Shown: positions 17,573-26,555 of the stretch, piece after piece
Numbering within the stretch: the first letter of the stretch is position 1
How the letters are laid out: each line of letters opens with the position of its first letter
DNA from: Planctomycetota bacterium
Lineage (GTDB): Bacteria > Planctomycetota > UBA1135
NCBI GenBank assembly: GCA_002705055.1
Contig: PAHY01000027.1
Location: 1 to 64,000, forward strand
Direction of reading: 5' to 3'
DNA length: 64,000 bases
Program-made: the position numbers and the translations under genes
The notes under the pieces: generated by a model
The model's database searches: none
What the model saw: only the letters and a program-made list of their open reading frames with translations
What the model was told of the DNA's origin: nothing

Positions 17573-19078
17573 ATGTTCCTGACTCCCTCTTCTCTGCTCC
17601 TGGCTGCGGCGCTGTTGCCGCAGTCCGCAAGCGGCACCGACGTGCCCGCGCTACTCCAGCCCGCCACGCTCAGCGGCCCCGGCCTCGACGCCGGCCTGCC
17701 GATCGAGCTGCAGCGGCGGCTGGTCACGCTCGACCTGGACCTGCTGCGCGCCGAGCCCGAGGGCGGCTCCCGTTTCCTGGAGCTGGAGCTGTTTGATGGG
17801 GTCTACACTGTGCTCCGCACCGAGCGCCAGCCGGCACCCGGCGGTTACATCTGGCGCGGCAGCCTGTACGGCGAAGAGCACTCGGAGGTGCTGATCTCGG
17901 TCGTGGCCGAGTCGGTCCACGCGACGATCCTGAAGGACAACGAGCTCTATCGCATCGCGCCGGCCGAGGAAGGTCCGGTGCACTACCTGGCGCAGCTCGA
18001 CCCGGAAGCCGAGCCGGCCTGCGGCACGACCGCGGCGCACCAGGTCTTCGGCGATTCGATCGGCAGCACCGGCAACGGCGCCCGCAACCCGATCATCGAC
18101 GTGATGGTCGTGTACACCGCGGCGGCGCGCCAGGGTGCCGGTGGCGCCAACGGCATGAGTTCGCTGATCAACCTGGCGGTCCAGGAGACCAACGACGCCT
18201 ACAACAACAGTGACGTCAACCAGCGCCTAAACCTCGCGCACAAGTACGAGGTCAACTACAACGAGACCGGCAACTTCTCGACCGAGCTGTCGCGGCTGCG
18301 CGCCAAGAACGACGGCCACATGGACGACGTCCACCAGGAGCGCGATACCTACGCCGCCGACTGCGTCGCGATGATCGTCAACGGCAACCAGTACTGCGGC
18401 ATCGCCTACCTGATGAGCAACCTGAGCGCCGGCTTCGAGTCGAACGCCTTCTCGGTGACCGCCCGCACCTGCGCGACCGGTTACTACAGCTTCGGTCACG
18501 AGCTGGGTCACAACATGGGCTCGACCCACGACCGTCAGAACGGCTCGGGTGGTTGCTACAACTACTCCTACGGCTGGCGCACCTCGAACAACCAGTGGCG
18601 CACCGTGATGGCGTACTCGCCGGGCACCCGGATCAAGTACTTCTCGAACCCGAACAAGAGCCGCAACGGTCTGCCGCTCGGCTCGGCGGGTTCGGCCGAG
18701 AACTACCGCTCGCTGAACAACACGGCGCAGGTCGTTTCGGACTGGCGCCAGGGCGGCGGCTCGAGCTACGACCTCGACCTCGCCGTCGGCAACCTGGTCG
18801 GTGGTCAGTCGGCCAACGCCACCATCACCGGCTCGGCCTGGGGCTTCCGTGTCTACCTGTACAACGGATCCGGCCCGGGTCAGACCACGATCCCCAGCCT
18901 GGGGGTCGACCTGGAGATCGCCAACGCCCGCGCCGTGGCTTCGAAGAATGCCAACTCGGCCGGTGTCGCCAGCATCACCAAGTTCCTGCCAGCTCGTCTC
19001 TCCGGCCTGACGGTCTTCCTGCAGGCGGCCGACGAGCTCTCTCGGATCTCCCAAGTCGTTTCCACGACGATCCAATGA
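17573..19078 (+). CDS. Secreted metzincin (reprolysin/M72-like) zinc metalloprotease
   Basis: A 501-residue exported protease. The signal peptide is residues 1-20 (MFLTPSSLLLAAALLPQSAS). The catalytic domain (about 180-390) starts with IIDVMVVYTAAAR and carries the extended zinc motif HELGHNMGSTHD, with zinc ligands His309, His313 and His319 and the base Glu310, followed by a Met-turn in TVMAYS. The N-terminal 150 residues resemble a propeptide. The last ~100 residues are a separate beta-rich domain ending LSGLTVFLQA...TTIQ, shared with four other secreted proteins here. Two terminator-separated paralogous secreted proteins follow, suggesting a set of surface or extracellular products. Confidence 0.9.
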   Translation: MFLTPSSLLLAAALLPQSASGTDVPALLQPATLSGPGLDAGLPIELQRRLVTLDLDLLRAEPEGGSRFLELELFDGVYTVLRTERQPAPGGYIWRGSLYGEEHSEVLISVVAESVHATILKDNELYRIAPAEEGPVHYLAQLDPEAEPACGTTAAHQVFGDSIGSTGNGARNPIIDVMVVYTAAARQGAGGANGMSSLINLAVQETNDAYNNSDVNQRLNLAHKYEVNYNETGNFSTELSRLRAKNDGHMDDVHQERDTYAADCVAMIVNGNQYCGIAYLMSNLSAGFESNAFSVTARTCATGYYSFGHELGHNMGSTHDRQNGSGGCYNYSYGWRTSNNQWRTVMAYSPGTRIKYFSNPNKSRNGLPLGSAGSAENYRSLNNTAQVVSDWRQGGGSSYDLDLAVGNLVGGQSANATITGSAWGFRVYLYNGSGPGQTTIPSLGVDLEIANARAVASKNANSAGVASITKFLPARLSGLTVFLQAADELSRISQVVSTTIQ

Positions 19079-19086
19079 TCACGCAC

Positions 19087-19113
19087 GAGCCCGGCCTGAG
19101 CGCCGGGCTCTTT
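19087..19113 (+). terminator. Rho-independent terminator after the metzincin gene
   Basis: GAGCCCGGC (19087-19095) pairs perfectly with GCCGGGCTC (19102-19110), followed by TTT and a T-rich stretch. It lies 8 bp after the stop codon. Confidence 0.8.
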
Positions 19114-19144
19114 GCATTTCCCCCTCTCGCATCGAATCAAGTCT

Positions 19145-22126
19145 GTGCAACCCATCTCGCACTTCCGCAACCTGCTGCTGATCGCAGCCGGTCTCTGGGG
19201 CGCTGGTGCAGCCGACGCGCAAGTCTGCGCGAACAGCTGTGATCAGGCGACGGTCGCCGAACCGGTGGCCGCGCTGCTTCAGAACCGCGCTTTTGAGACG
19301 CAAGTCAACACCTTTACCTACAGCACGCAGCACGAGCAGGCGCTCGATGTGGCCGAGGACGGCCGCATCCTGGTCGCTTGGGCCAGCCGCCGCCAAGAGG
19401 CCGGCAGCTACGGCGTCTTCGCTCAGCTGGTCGACGGCCTGGGCCGTCCGCTCGGCACCGAGCTGCATATCAACGAGTACCTGCCGGGTGCTCAGTTCCA
19501 GCCCGCCGTGGCCTTCACCCCGCAGGGCGACGCCTTCGTGGCGTGGTGCTCGCAGGGTGGCCAGGATGGCGAGTTCGGCGGCATCTATCTGCGGCGTCTC
19601 GCTGAGCTGAAGGAAGCTCAGGGCGCCAACCAGTTCGGCCCGATCGGGGTCGAGCAGCAGATCAACCAGACGGTCGCTGGCGACCAGACCAACCCGACAC
19701 TGCTGGCTTTGGCCGACGGCACGCTGGTCGCGAGCTGGGTCAGCGCCAACATCGATGGTTCGGTCCGCGCGATGGCGCGGCTCTTCGACGCCGCAGGGCA
19801 GCCGATGGGGGATGAGTTCGCGCTGGGCGAAGGCTGCGGCGCCGAGGCGCTGCCGGTGCTGGCGCGCGTCGACGGCGGCTTCGTCGCCAGCTGGGCACGG
19901 ACCGGCAAGGCCGCGGGCGTCTACGCGCGTTCCTTCAACAGTCAGGGCGTGGCGCAGGGTGCCGAGCAGCTGCTGGTCGCCGATGCGATCGAGCCGGCGC
20001 TCGACTCGGATGGTCAGGGCCGGCTGGCGCTGGCTTGGATGGCCTTCGATGCCAACCAGGAGTATCGCGTGCACGCGCAGGCGCTGAGCGCCTCGCTGCA
20101 GCTGCAGGGGCAGGCCTGGGTTTCGCCCGAGGTCGCCGAAGGCAGCTACGTGAACGCCGCCTCGGTGGCGATGGGGCAGGACGGCCGCTTCGTGGCCGCC
20201 TACACCCGCCACGAGCCGTCCACCGCGGGCCCGGGTCTGGGCAAGCCGGTCGGTCAGGCTTCGATCCTGGGCCAAGAGTTTGACGCCGCTGGCTTGCCGG
20301 TCGGTGCCGTCACTCGCCTGAACCAGGCCGAGGAAGGCCTGCAGGATCTGCGCGTCGGCCGCAACGCCAAGCACATCGCGATGGGGGCCCAGGGCCAGCT
20401 CGCGATGACCTGGTACGGCCGCACCGCCCACGACGGCAAGGGCGTGGGCCTGACGGTCCTCGCTCCGGATCAGTTCGCCCCGGAGGCGCCGGCCGAGATC
20501 ACTCCGGTCGCCGCGCTGGAAGGCCTGCTGCCGGCCGATGTGCGCAAGCAGATCGCGCCGCCGGAATGGGATCCGAACTGGACCGATGACAGCCAGCTGA
20601 CCCCGGCTTCCGGCCCCGCCGGCCCGGACTTCGGCTTCGAAGCGATCCAGAGCACCGGCTGGAACCCGCCGGATCCGGATCTCGCCGTCGGCCCGAACCA
20701 CATCGTCGCCGTGGTGAACGTCGACATGGAGTTCTTCGATAAGAACGGCACCTCGACCAGCGGCAACATCCCGCTCGAGTCGTGGTTCAACACCAGCGGC
20801 TTCGTCTTCGACCCGGTCGCGCTCTACGACCAGAAGGTCAACCGCTTCGTGGTGGCCGCCGTCGAGCACAACAACGGCGACTACTTCAACATCGCGGTCT
20901 CGGACGACGACGACCCGAACGGCACCTGGTACAAGTACCGCTTCAACGTGTCGTCGATCTGCGGCTTCATTGACTTCCCCAACCTCGGGGTGAGCGATGA
21001 CGCTTATTTCCTGATTGCCGACTGCTTCAGCACCCCGCGCGGCAACAACATTCACATCATGGCCAAGGCCCCGATGCTGAATGGCAGCCCGGTCACGCTG
21101 AATAGCATCAACACCGCGGGCACCCAGATCTCGAACGGTGCCACCCGCAACTACGATGACGGCACGCTCTACGCGGCCAGCACCTACGCGGGCGGCTCGC
21201 CGGAGATTCGTCTCTACTCGATCGAGGATCCGACCGGTTCGGCGACGCTGCGCAGCTTCGACATCAACGTCGGCTCGTACAGCAACCCGCCGGATGCCCA
21301 GCAGCAGGGTACCTCCAACCGCGCCGACACCATTGACCACCGGATCAAGAACGGCGTGGTGCGTGATGGCTACCTGTACCTGTGCCACAACGTCGCCAAC
21401 GGCGGCGTGGCCAAGGTGCGCTGGTACAAGATCGATCTGAACGGCTGGCCGAACGGCAGCAACCCGACGCTGGCCGACAGCGGCTATGTCGATCCGGGTT
21501 CGGGTGTCTACACCTGGTTCGGTGACATCAACGTCGACGCCGGCGGCACCATGGCGATCGCCTACAACCGCTCGGCTTCGAGCGAGTACATCAGCGTCGA
21601 GCGCACCTGGCGCGAGGCGGGCGATGCGGCGGGCACCCTGCGAGACTTCACGCAGATGCAGGTCAGCACTTCGGCGGAAACCGGCAGCCGCTGGGGCGAC
21701 TACGCCGGTCTGGAAGAGGATCCGGTCGACCCGGGCACCTTCTGGAACCATCACGAGTACCGCACGTCCAGCTGGCGGACCTGGATCGGTCGTTTCACCC
21801 CGGGTGACAACGGCGCCGATCTGGTCCTGACGCTGAGCCTGCCGCTGGTGGGTGGGCAGACCAACAACGCTACGGTCGACGGCAGTGACCCGTTCACCAC
21901 CGTCTACCTGTGCAACGGCAGCGGCCCGGGCTCGACCATCGTGCCTGGCCTCGGCGAACTCGACATCGACAACGGTCGACTGTTGCTGAGCCGCGGCGCC
22001 AACAGCGCTGGCTTCACCAACATCAACCGCTTCGTGCCGACGCGCCTGTCGGGCTTCACGGTCTGGCTGCAGGCCATCGACGCCAACGGTCTGGTCTCCA
22101 ACGTCGAAACCACGACGATCCAATAG
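19145..22126 (+). CDS. Large secreted propeller-like protein with shared C-terminal domain (paralogue 1)
   Basis: About 993 residues from the GTG at 19145, which gives a signal peptide (QPISHFRNLLLIAAGLWGAGAADA). Residues about 40-440 contain repeats of the type ..G.ILVAWASRRQ..GSYGVFAQLVD..GRPLGTELHIN, a beta-propeller-like pattern. The second half holds GPNHIVAVVNVDMEFFDKNG, a GDYFNIAVSDDDDPNGTWYKY segment and several Trp-rich motifs. The final ~100 residues are the shared domain ending LSGFTVWLQA...TTTIQ. No catalytic motif is recognised. The neighbour downstream is a full-length paralogue. A TTG at 19112 is an alternative start but precedes the hydrophobic core by too much. Confidence 0.8.
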   Translation: MQPISHFRNLLLIAAGLWGAGAADAQVCANSCDQATVAEPVAALLQNRAFETQVNTFTYSTQHEQALDVAEDGRILVAWASRRQEAGSYGVFAQLVDGLGRPLGTELHINEYLPGAQFQPAVAFTPQGDAFVAWCSQGGQDGEFGGIYLRRLAELKEAQGANQFGPIGVEQQINQTVAGDQTNPTLLALADGTLVASWVSANIDGSVRAMARLFDAAGQPMGDEFALGEGCGAEALPVLARVDGGFVASWARTGKAAGVYARSFNSQGVAQGAEQLLVADAIEPALDSDGQGRLALAWMAFDANQEYRVHAQALSASLQLQGQAWVSPEVAEGSYVNAASVAMGQDGRFVAAYTRHEPSTAGPGLGKPVGQASILGQEFDAAGLPVGAVTRLNQAEEGLQDLRVGRNAKHIAMGAQGQLAMTWYGRTAHDGKGVGLTVLAPDQFAPEAPAEITPVAALEGLLPADVRKQIAPPEWDPNWTDDSQLTPASGPAGPDFGFEAIQSTGWNPPDPDLAVGPNHIVAVVNVDMEFFDKNGTSTSGNIPLESWFNTSGFVFDPVALYDQKVNRFVVAAVEHNNGDYFNIAVSDDDDPNGTWYKYRFNVSSICGFIDFPNLGVSDDAYFLIADCFSTPRGNNIHIMAKAPMLNGSPVTLNSINTAGTQISNGATRNYDDGTLYAASTYAGGSPEIRLYSIEDPTGSATLRSFDINVGSYSNPPDAQQQGTSNRADTIDHRIKNGVVRDGYLYLCHNVANGGVAKVRWYKIDLNGWPNGSNPTLADSGYVDPGSGVYTWFGDINVDAGGTMAIAYNRSASSEYISVERTWREAGDAAGTLRDFTQMQVSTSAETGSRWGDYAGLEEDPVDPGTFWNHHEYRTSSWRTWIGRFTPGDNGADLVLTLSLPLVGGQTNNATVDGSDPFTTVYLCNGSGPGSTIVPGLGELDIDNGRLLLSRGANSAGFTNINRFVPTRLSGFTVWLQAIDANGLVSNVETTTIQ

Positions 22127-22150
22127 ACCCCGAACCGACATCGGTTCTCA

Positions 22151-22178
22151 CGAGGCGCGGGCTCCGGCTCGCGCCTCG
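22151..22178 (+). terminator. Terminator hairpin after paralogue 1
   Basis: CGAGGCGCG (22151-22159) pairs with CGCGCCTCG (22170-22178), 24 bp after the stop codon. The loop is GGCTCCGGCT and a short T/A stretch follows. Confidence 0.6.
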
Positions 22179-22282
22179 CTCTATCTGAGGCCGGAATGAG
22201 CATTTTTGAGGAACAAGGCGGCTTCTTCCCGATACTAAGAACATCCCCCTTTGGGTCCTGAGACCCCTGTTTGATCTAGGAA

Positions 22283-25219
22283 ATGGCTTTGATTCCCTCC
22301 CTCTTTGGGGCCGCCGCGCTGGTGCCCGGGTTGCTGATGACTGCAACCCCCGCGCAGCAGGCAGTTTCGGCTCGCGCCGAAGCCCCGAGTGACCGCGTGC
22401 TCGAACTGCGCGCCAACACCTACACCCGCAGCACGCAGGCAGACGGCGCGCTCGACATCGCGCCGAACGGCAACGTCTTCGTCGCCTGGAGCAGCCGCCG
22501 CCAGGAAATGGGCAGCTACGGCGTCTTCGGGCAGGTCTTCGATGCGCTGGGCCGGCCGATCGGCACCGAGCTGCACATCAACGAATTCATGCCGAATGGC
22601 CAGCTCGAGCCGGCCGTGGCCTACGCGCCGGATGGCGCGGCCTGGGTGGCGTGGACTTCCTACACCCAGGACGGCGACGCCGGCGGCATTTACCTGCGCC
22701 GCCTCGAGTCGCAGGGTGAGTTCGGCGCGCTGGCGCCGGTCGGCACCGACATCCTGGTGCCCGAAGTCACGAAGGGGGATCAGGTCGATCCGTCGATCGC
22801 TGCGCTCGCCGATGGCAGCGTGGTCGTGACTTGGCTGCGCGCGGAGGCGGGTGGCCGCACCGCGGTGGCGCGCGTCTTCGATCGCGCCGGCCAGCCGGTC
22901 AGCGCGGAGTTCCGTCTCGGCGAAGTCGCCGAGGGTTCGGAAGCGCTGCCGAGCGTGGCTGCGATGGGCGATGCCTTCGTGGCGGCCTGGGCGCGGACGG
23001 CGGCCGACGGTCGCACCCCGCGGGGCGTCTTCGTGCGCGGCTTTGATGCCCGCGGCGAAGCGCTCGGTTCTGAGCTGCTGATCAGCGCGGGCGAAGCGGG
23101 CGCGGTCGAGCCGGTGCTCGACGCGCACGCCGACGGCTTCGCCGTGGCTTGGATGAGCCTCGACGAGGAGCAGCGTTATCAGGTTCGTGCGCAGGCTTTC
23201 GGCGCCGACCTGGCGCCGCGCTCCGCCGCGGCCACGATCGCTGCGCCCGCCGAGGGCTTCCAGAACGGCGCGACCGTCGCCGTGGACGAGTCCGGGGCCT
23301 ACACCGTGCTGTTCAACCGCTACGGCCTGCCGGTCGAGGGCGAGCACCGGATGACGCTGAAGTCGCAGGTCTACGCCCAAGATTTCGCGGCCGACGGCCG
23401 CGCGCTGACCGCGCCGAGCGTGCTGGGCAGCCCGGAGGACCACCGCGATCTGCAGGTCGGTCTGAACGCCCGCCACGCGGTGCGTTCGGAAGGCCGCCTG
23501 GCGGTGGCCTGGAACGGCGACATCGACGGCGACGGCAACGCCATCGGTCTGACGCTGCGCGTTCCGGCCGACTTCACGTTGCCGGCGCCGCCGGAGGTCA
23601 CGCCGATCGCGGCGTTGGCCGAGCTGACCCGCGCCGAGGTCGACGAGCAGATCGTGCCGCCGGAATGGGACCCGAACTGGGTCGATGACGCCGACGCCGA
23701 TCCCTTCCATTCGACGCGTTCAAACAGCGGCTTCCGCGCGTTTACCAGCACCGGCTGGAACCCGCCCGACCCGGATCTCGCCGTCGGACCGAACCACATC
23801 GTGGCCGTGGTCAACGTCGACATGCGCTTCTTTGACAAGGACGGCAACCAGCAGTTCAACACCGGCCTCGAGAGCTGGTTTGGCTCGAACGGCTTCGTCT
23901 TTGACCCGGTGGCGCTCTACGACCCGCACGCCAACCGCTTCGTGATCGCGGCTGCCGAGCACAACAACGGCGACTACTTCCGCATCGCGGTCTCCGATGA
24001 CGACAACCCGAACGGCACCTGGTACAAGTACCGGGTCAACGTCTCGAGCATCTGCGGATTCATCGACTTCGAGAACCTCGGCTGCTCCTCGACGGCCTAC
24101 TCGGTGGCGGCCGACTGCTTCGGTGGGGGCGGCAACTACATCCACGTGATGGAGAAGGCGCCGATGCTGACGGGCGGAGCCATGAATGTGCAGAGCATTC
24201 AGGCCAGCGCCAGCCTGCTGTCGAACGGCACGACCAAGAACTACGACAACGACGTCATCTACTCGGCCAGCTCGTGGACGCTCGGCAGCCCGAAGCTGAA
24301 GCTGTACGCCGTCACCGGCGCGGTCGGCTCGGCGACCCTCGAGAAGGTCAACCTCGACGTCGGCGCCTGGAACTCGCCGCCGGGTGCCCAGCAGCTGGGT
24401 ACCTCGAACCGCGCGGCCACGATTGACACCCGGATCAAGAACGGGGTCGTCCGCGATGGCCACATGTATCTGTGCCACAACGTCGGCTTCGGCGGCGCCT
24501 GCAAGGTGCGCTGGTACAAGATCGATCTGCAGGGCTGGCCCAACTCGGGGCAGCGGCCGCAGCTGGTGGATTCGGGCTACGTCGATCCTGGCTCGGGGAT
24601 CCACACCTGGTTCGGCGACATCAACGTCTCGGCCGACGGCAACATGGCCATCGCCTACAACCGTTCCTCGTCGAGCGAGTACATCGGGGTCTACTTCAGC
24701 TGGCGCGCCGCCAGCGATGCCCCGGGCACGCTGCGCGACTTCATCGAGCTGAAGACCTCCAACTCGCCGGAGAACGGCAGCCGCTGGGGTGACTACGCCG
24801 GCCTCGAAGAGGATCCGGTCGTGCCGGGCAAGTTCTGGAACCACCATGAATTCCGTACCTCGAGCTGGCGGACTTGGATTGACGGTTGCGAGACCGGTGG
24901 ATCGGGCTATCCGCTTGATCTGCAGCTGGGTGGGGCGCTGGTCGCCGGTACCACGGCTTCGGCCACGGTCGACGGCACCACGCCCTTCGCGCAGGTCTAC
25001 CTGTACAACGGCTCGGGCCCCGGCTCGACCACCGTGCCGGGGGTGGGGACGCTCGACATCGCCAACGGCAACCGCCTGATGACCCGCACTGCCAACGCGG
25101 CGGGAACCGCCAGCTTCGTACGCACCCTGCCGGGGCGCCTGGCCGGCTTCACCGTCTGGCTGCAGGCCATCGACGAGTTCGGCGCGCTCAGCCAGATCGT
25201 CAACGAGCAGATTCAGTAG
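22283..25219 (+). CDS. Large secreted propeller-like protein with shared C-terminal domain (paralogue 2)
   Basis: 978 residues from ATG 22283 with a hydrophobic N-terminus (ALIPSLFGAAALVPGLLM). It aligns with the preceding gene along its whole length: VAWSSRRQEMGSYGVFGQVFD near the start, GPNHIVAVVNVDMRFFDKDG and GFVFDPVALYD in the middle, GDYFRIAVSDDDNPNGTWYKY, and the C-terminal LAGFTVWLQA...NEQIQ domain. The middle ~450 residues are the most conserved between the two, the N-terminal repeats less so, consistent with an old tandem duplication. Function unknown; likely secreted or surface-exposed. Confidence 0.8.
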   Translation: MALIPSLFGAAALVPGLLMTATPAQQAVSARAEAPSDRVLELRANTYTRSTQADGALDIAPNGNVFVAWSSRRQEMGSYGVFGQVFDALGRPIGTELHINEFMPNGQLEPAVAYAPDGAAWVAWTSYTQDGDAGGIYLRRLESQGEFGALAPVGTDILVPEVTKGDQVDPSIAALADGSVVVTWLRAEAGGRTAVARVFDRAGQPVSAEFRLGEVAEGSEALPSVAAMGDAFVAAWARTAADGRTPRGVFVRGFDARGEALGSELLISAGEAGAVEPVLDAHADGFAVAWMSLDEEQRYQVRAQAFGADLAPRSAAATIAAPAEGFQNGATVAVDESGAYTVLFNRYGLPVEGEHRMTLKSQVYAQDFAADGRALTAPSVLGSPEDHRDLQVGLNARHAVRSEGRLAVAWNGDIDGDGNAIGLTLRVPADFTLPAPPEVTPIAALAELTRAEVDEQIVPPEWDPNWVDDADADPFHSTRSNSGFRAFTSTGWNPPDPDLAVGPNHIVAVVNVDMRFFDKDGNQQFNTGLESWFGSNGFVFDPVALYDPHANRFVIAAAEHNNGDYFRIAVSDDDNPNGTWYKYRVNVSSICGFIDFENLGCSSTAYSVAADCFGGGGNYIHVMEKAPMLTGGAMNVQSIQASASLLSNGTTKNYDNDVIYSASSWTLGSPKLKLYAVTGAVGSATLEKVNLDVGAWNSPPGAQQLGTSNRAATIDTRIKNGVVRDGHMYLCHNVGFGGACKVRWYKIDLQGWPNSGQRPQLVDSGYVDPGSGIHTWFGDINVSADGNMAIAYNRSSSSEYIGVYFSWRAASDAPGTLRDFIELKTSNSPENGSRWGDYAGLEEDPVVPGKFWNHHEFRTSSWRTWIDGCETGGSGYPLDLQLGGALVAGTTASATVDGTTPFAQVYLYNGSGPGSTTVPGVGTLDIANGNRLMTRTANAAGTASFVRTLPGRLAGFTVWLQAIDEFGALSQIVNEQIQ

Positions 25220-25259
25220 CGCCGCCGCGCCGCCTCCGGGCGGAGCGCACTGCGCAACC

Positions 25260-25290
25260 GGGCGCGGGCCTTCGGGTCCGCGCCCTTATT
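25260..25290 (+). terminator. Rho-independent terminator with TTCG tetraloop
   Basis: Eleven-base-pair stem, GGGCGCGGGCC (25260-25270) with GGTCCGCGCCC (25275-25285) and one G-U pair, closed by a TTCG loop and followed by TTATT. It ends the paralogue 2 transcript. Confidence 0.85.
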
Positions 25291-25292
25291 CT
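25287..25292 (+). promoter_or_regulatory. Candidate -10 box (TATTCT) for the yihY-like gene
   Basis: TATTCT, eight bases before the ATG at 25301, overlapping the T-tail of the preceding terminator. The spacing predicts leaderless transcription. Confidence 0.4.
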
Positions 25293-25300
25293 TGGGGCGC

Positions 25301-26188
25301 ATGGAGCCGCTCCCGCTGACCCGCCGCCTGACCCAGTCGATCCGCGACTTCATCGGGCGCTTCTTCCACGCGATGCGCGAGGAAGACCTGGGCGGGATCG
25401 CGGCGCAGATGACCTACTACTTCATGCTGGCGCTGTTCCCGACCCTGATCCTGATGGTCTGGGTCCTGGACCTGCTGCCGCTGAAGGGGGATATGGCCGC
25501 GGCGGTCGGCCGCAGCTTCCACGGCGTCTCGAAAGAGCTGGGCACGCTGATCCAGCGCTACATCGAAGAGTTCGCCAAGCGCCAGCCTTCGGGCGGACTG
25601 CTGCTGTGGATTTTCGCAGCGCTGTGGGCCGCGTCGCGCGGGATCAGCGGCGCGCGCAAAGGGCTGGACCGCGTCTTCCGCCCGGAGCGCCGACGCAACT
25701 TCGCCAAGCTGCGCGCCTTCGATCTGCTGACGACGCTGCTGGCGATTCTGTTCGTCGGCCTCGCGCAGTTCCTGATGCTCGGCGGCCAACAGCTCGCGCG
25801 CTTCGTCGTCAACCTGGTCGGCCTCGAGGAACGCTACGCGATCGCCTGGAGCTTCGTCCGCTGGCCGCTGGTGCTCAGCCTGCTGCTGCTCGGCGTGGTG
25901 ATGGCCTACCGCTACCTGCCCTCGCGCAAGCTGCCCTTCCGCTACCTCTTCTACGGAGCGGTGCCCACCGTGCTTGGCTGGCTCGCTCTCGGCGCCGGCT
26001 TCCGCATCTGGCTGCGCAACCTCGGCAACTTCGACAAGATCTACGGCAGCCTGACCAGCTTCTTCCTGCTGATGTTCTTTCTGTGGCTGGTTTCACTGTG
26101 CCTTTTGATCGGAGGGCAGACGGCGTATGTGATGGCGGCGGATGAGGGGGAGGAGGGGGAAGTGAGTGATTTGGATGGGGAGGAGTAG
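25301..26188 (+). CDS. YihY/BrkB-family inner-membrane protein
   Basis: A 295-residue polytopic membrane protein with six hydrophobic segments (about 41-60, 91-108, 137-155, 185-207, 215-235, 247-270). It has the family hallmarks EEDLGGIAAQMTYYFMLALFPTL at the N-terminus, WAASRGISGARKGLDRVF, and the last-helix pattern IYGSLTSFFLLMFFLWLVSLCLLIGGQ. The C-terminal tail is acidic. The family is widespread, formerly misnamed RNase BN; its function is not settled. The stop codon is followed within 2 bp by palindromic element B1. Confidence 0.9.
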   Translation: MEPLPLTRRLTQSIRDFIGRFFHAMREEDLGGIAAQMTYYFMLALFPTLILMVWVLDLLPLKGDMAAAVGRSFHGVSKELGTLIQRYIEEFAKRQPSGGLLLWIFAALWAASRGISGARKGLDRVFRPERRRNFAKLRAFDLLTTLLAILFVGLAQFLMLGGQQLARFVVNLVGLEERYAIAWSFVRWPLVLSLLLLGVVMAYRYLPSRKLPFRYLFYGAVPTVLGWLALGAGFRIWLRNLGNFDKIYGSLTSFFLLMFFLWLVSLCLLIGGQTAYVMAADEGEEGEVSDLDGEE

Positions 26189-26189
26189 C

Positions 26190-26275
26190 GGTCTGCCACG
26201 ATGCGCATCGCGGAAAAACGGTCGGCGCGCAAGCGCGCCTCCAACGTTTTTCGCTCTTGCGCATCGGGCGCGACC
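26190..26275 (-). repeat. Nested-palindrome element, copy B1 (minus orientation)
   Basis: In the family's reading direction (minus strand) it shows an outer GGTC/GACC stem, block GCGCCCG, a stem GATGCGC/GCGCATC, an AAAAACG/CGTTTTT stem, and an inner GGCGCG-CAAG-CGCGCC hairpin at 26224-26239, then block CGTGGCA. It starts 2 bp after the yihY-like stop codon. It differs from copy C1 at three positions in about 80 nt, two of which are a compensatory pair. Confidence 0.8.
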
Positions 26276-26428
26276 TCATTCCTGCCCCCTCCTTCTCTGA
26301 CGGCCCCTTCCGGACACTCCCCAGCGCATTCCATGCTCGTGGCGGTCTGGAAGGGGCATCGGAGGACTTTCCTGAGGAGGGAGGCCTGGGGGTGTGGATG
26401 ACCCAGTGAGGGAGGAGTGGTGGCAGAA

Positions 26429-26519
26429 GCGGCTGCGCCCGATGCGCGAGAGCGAAAAGCGTAGGAGGCCGGCTTCGCCGGCCGACCGCTTTTCCGCGAC
26501 GCGCATCGAGGCAAGCCGC
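26429..26519 (+). repeat. Nested-palindrome element, copy B2 (plus orientation)
   Basis: Outer stem GCGGCT (26429-26434) / AGCCGC (26514-26519); block GCGCCCG; second stem CGATGCGCG / CGCGCATCG; third stem GCGAAAAGCG / CGCTTTTCCGC; then GTAGGA, the inner hairpin GGCCGGC-TTC-GCCGGCC (26467-26483) and GACCG. CGAGGCA precedes the right outer arm and TCCCAC follows it. It faces away from B1; the 153 bp between them contain a further 13-bp inverted repeat (26303-26315 with 26345-26357, one wobble). Confidence 0.85.
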
Positions 26520-26543
26520 GTCCCACACCACCCCACCACACGC

Positions 26544-26549
26544 TAAAGT
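26544..26549 (+). promoter_or_regulatory. Candidate -10 box (TAAAGT) for the DUF1800 gene
   Basis: TAAAGT, six bases before the ATG at 26556, in the spacer after element B2. The same arrangement (CGCTAAA-, C-rich run, ATG) recurs before the VOC gene at 28771. Confidence 0.4.
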
Positions 26550-26555
26550 CAACCC

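Noticed and set aside
19079-22141. 1020-codon frame antisense to paralogue 1 (and similar antisense frames at 22235-23710 and 31088-34129)
   Set aside because: Same GC-driven shadow effect. The real genes have signal peptides and a shared C-terminal domain.
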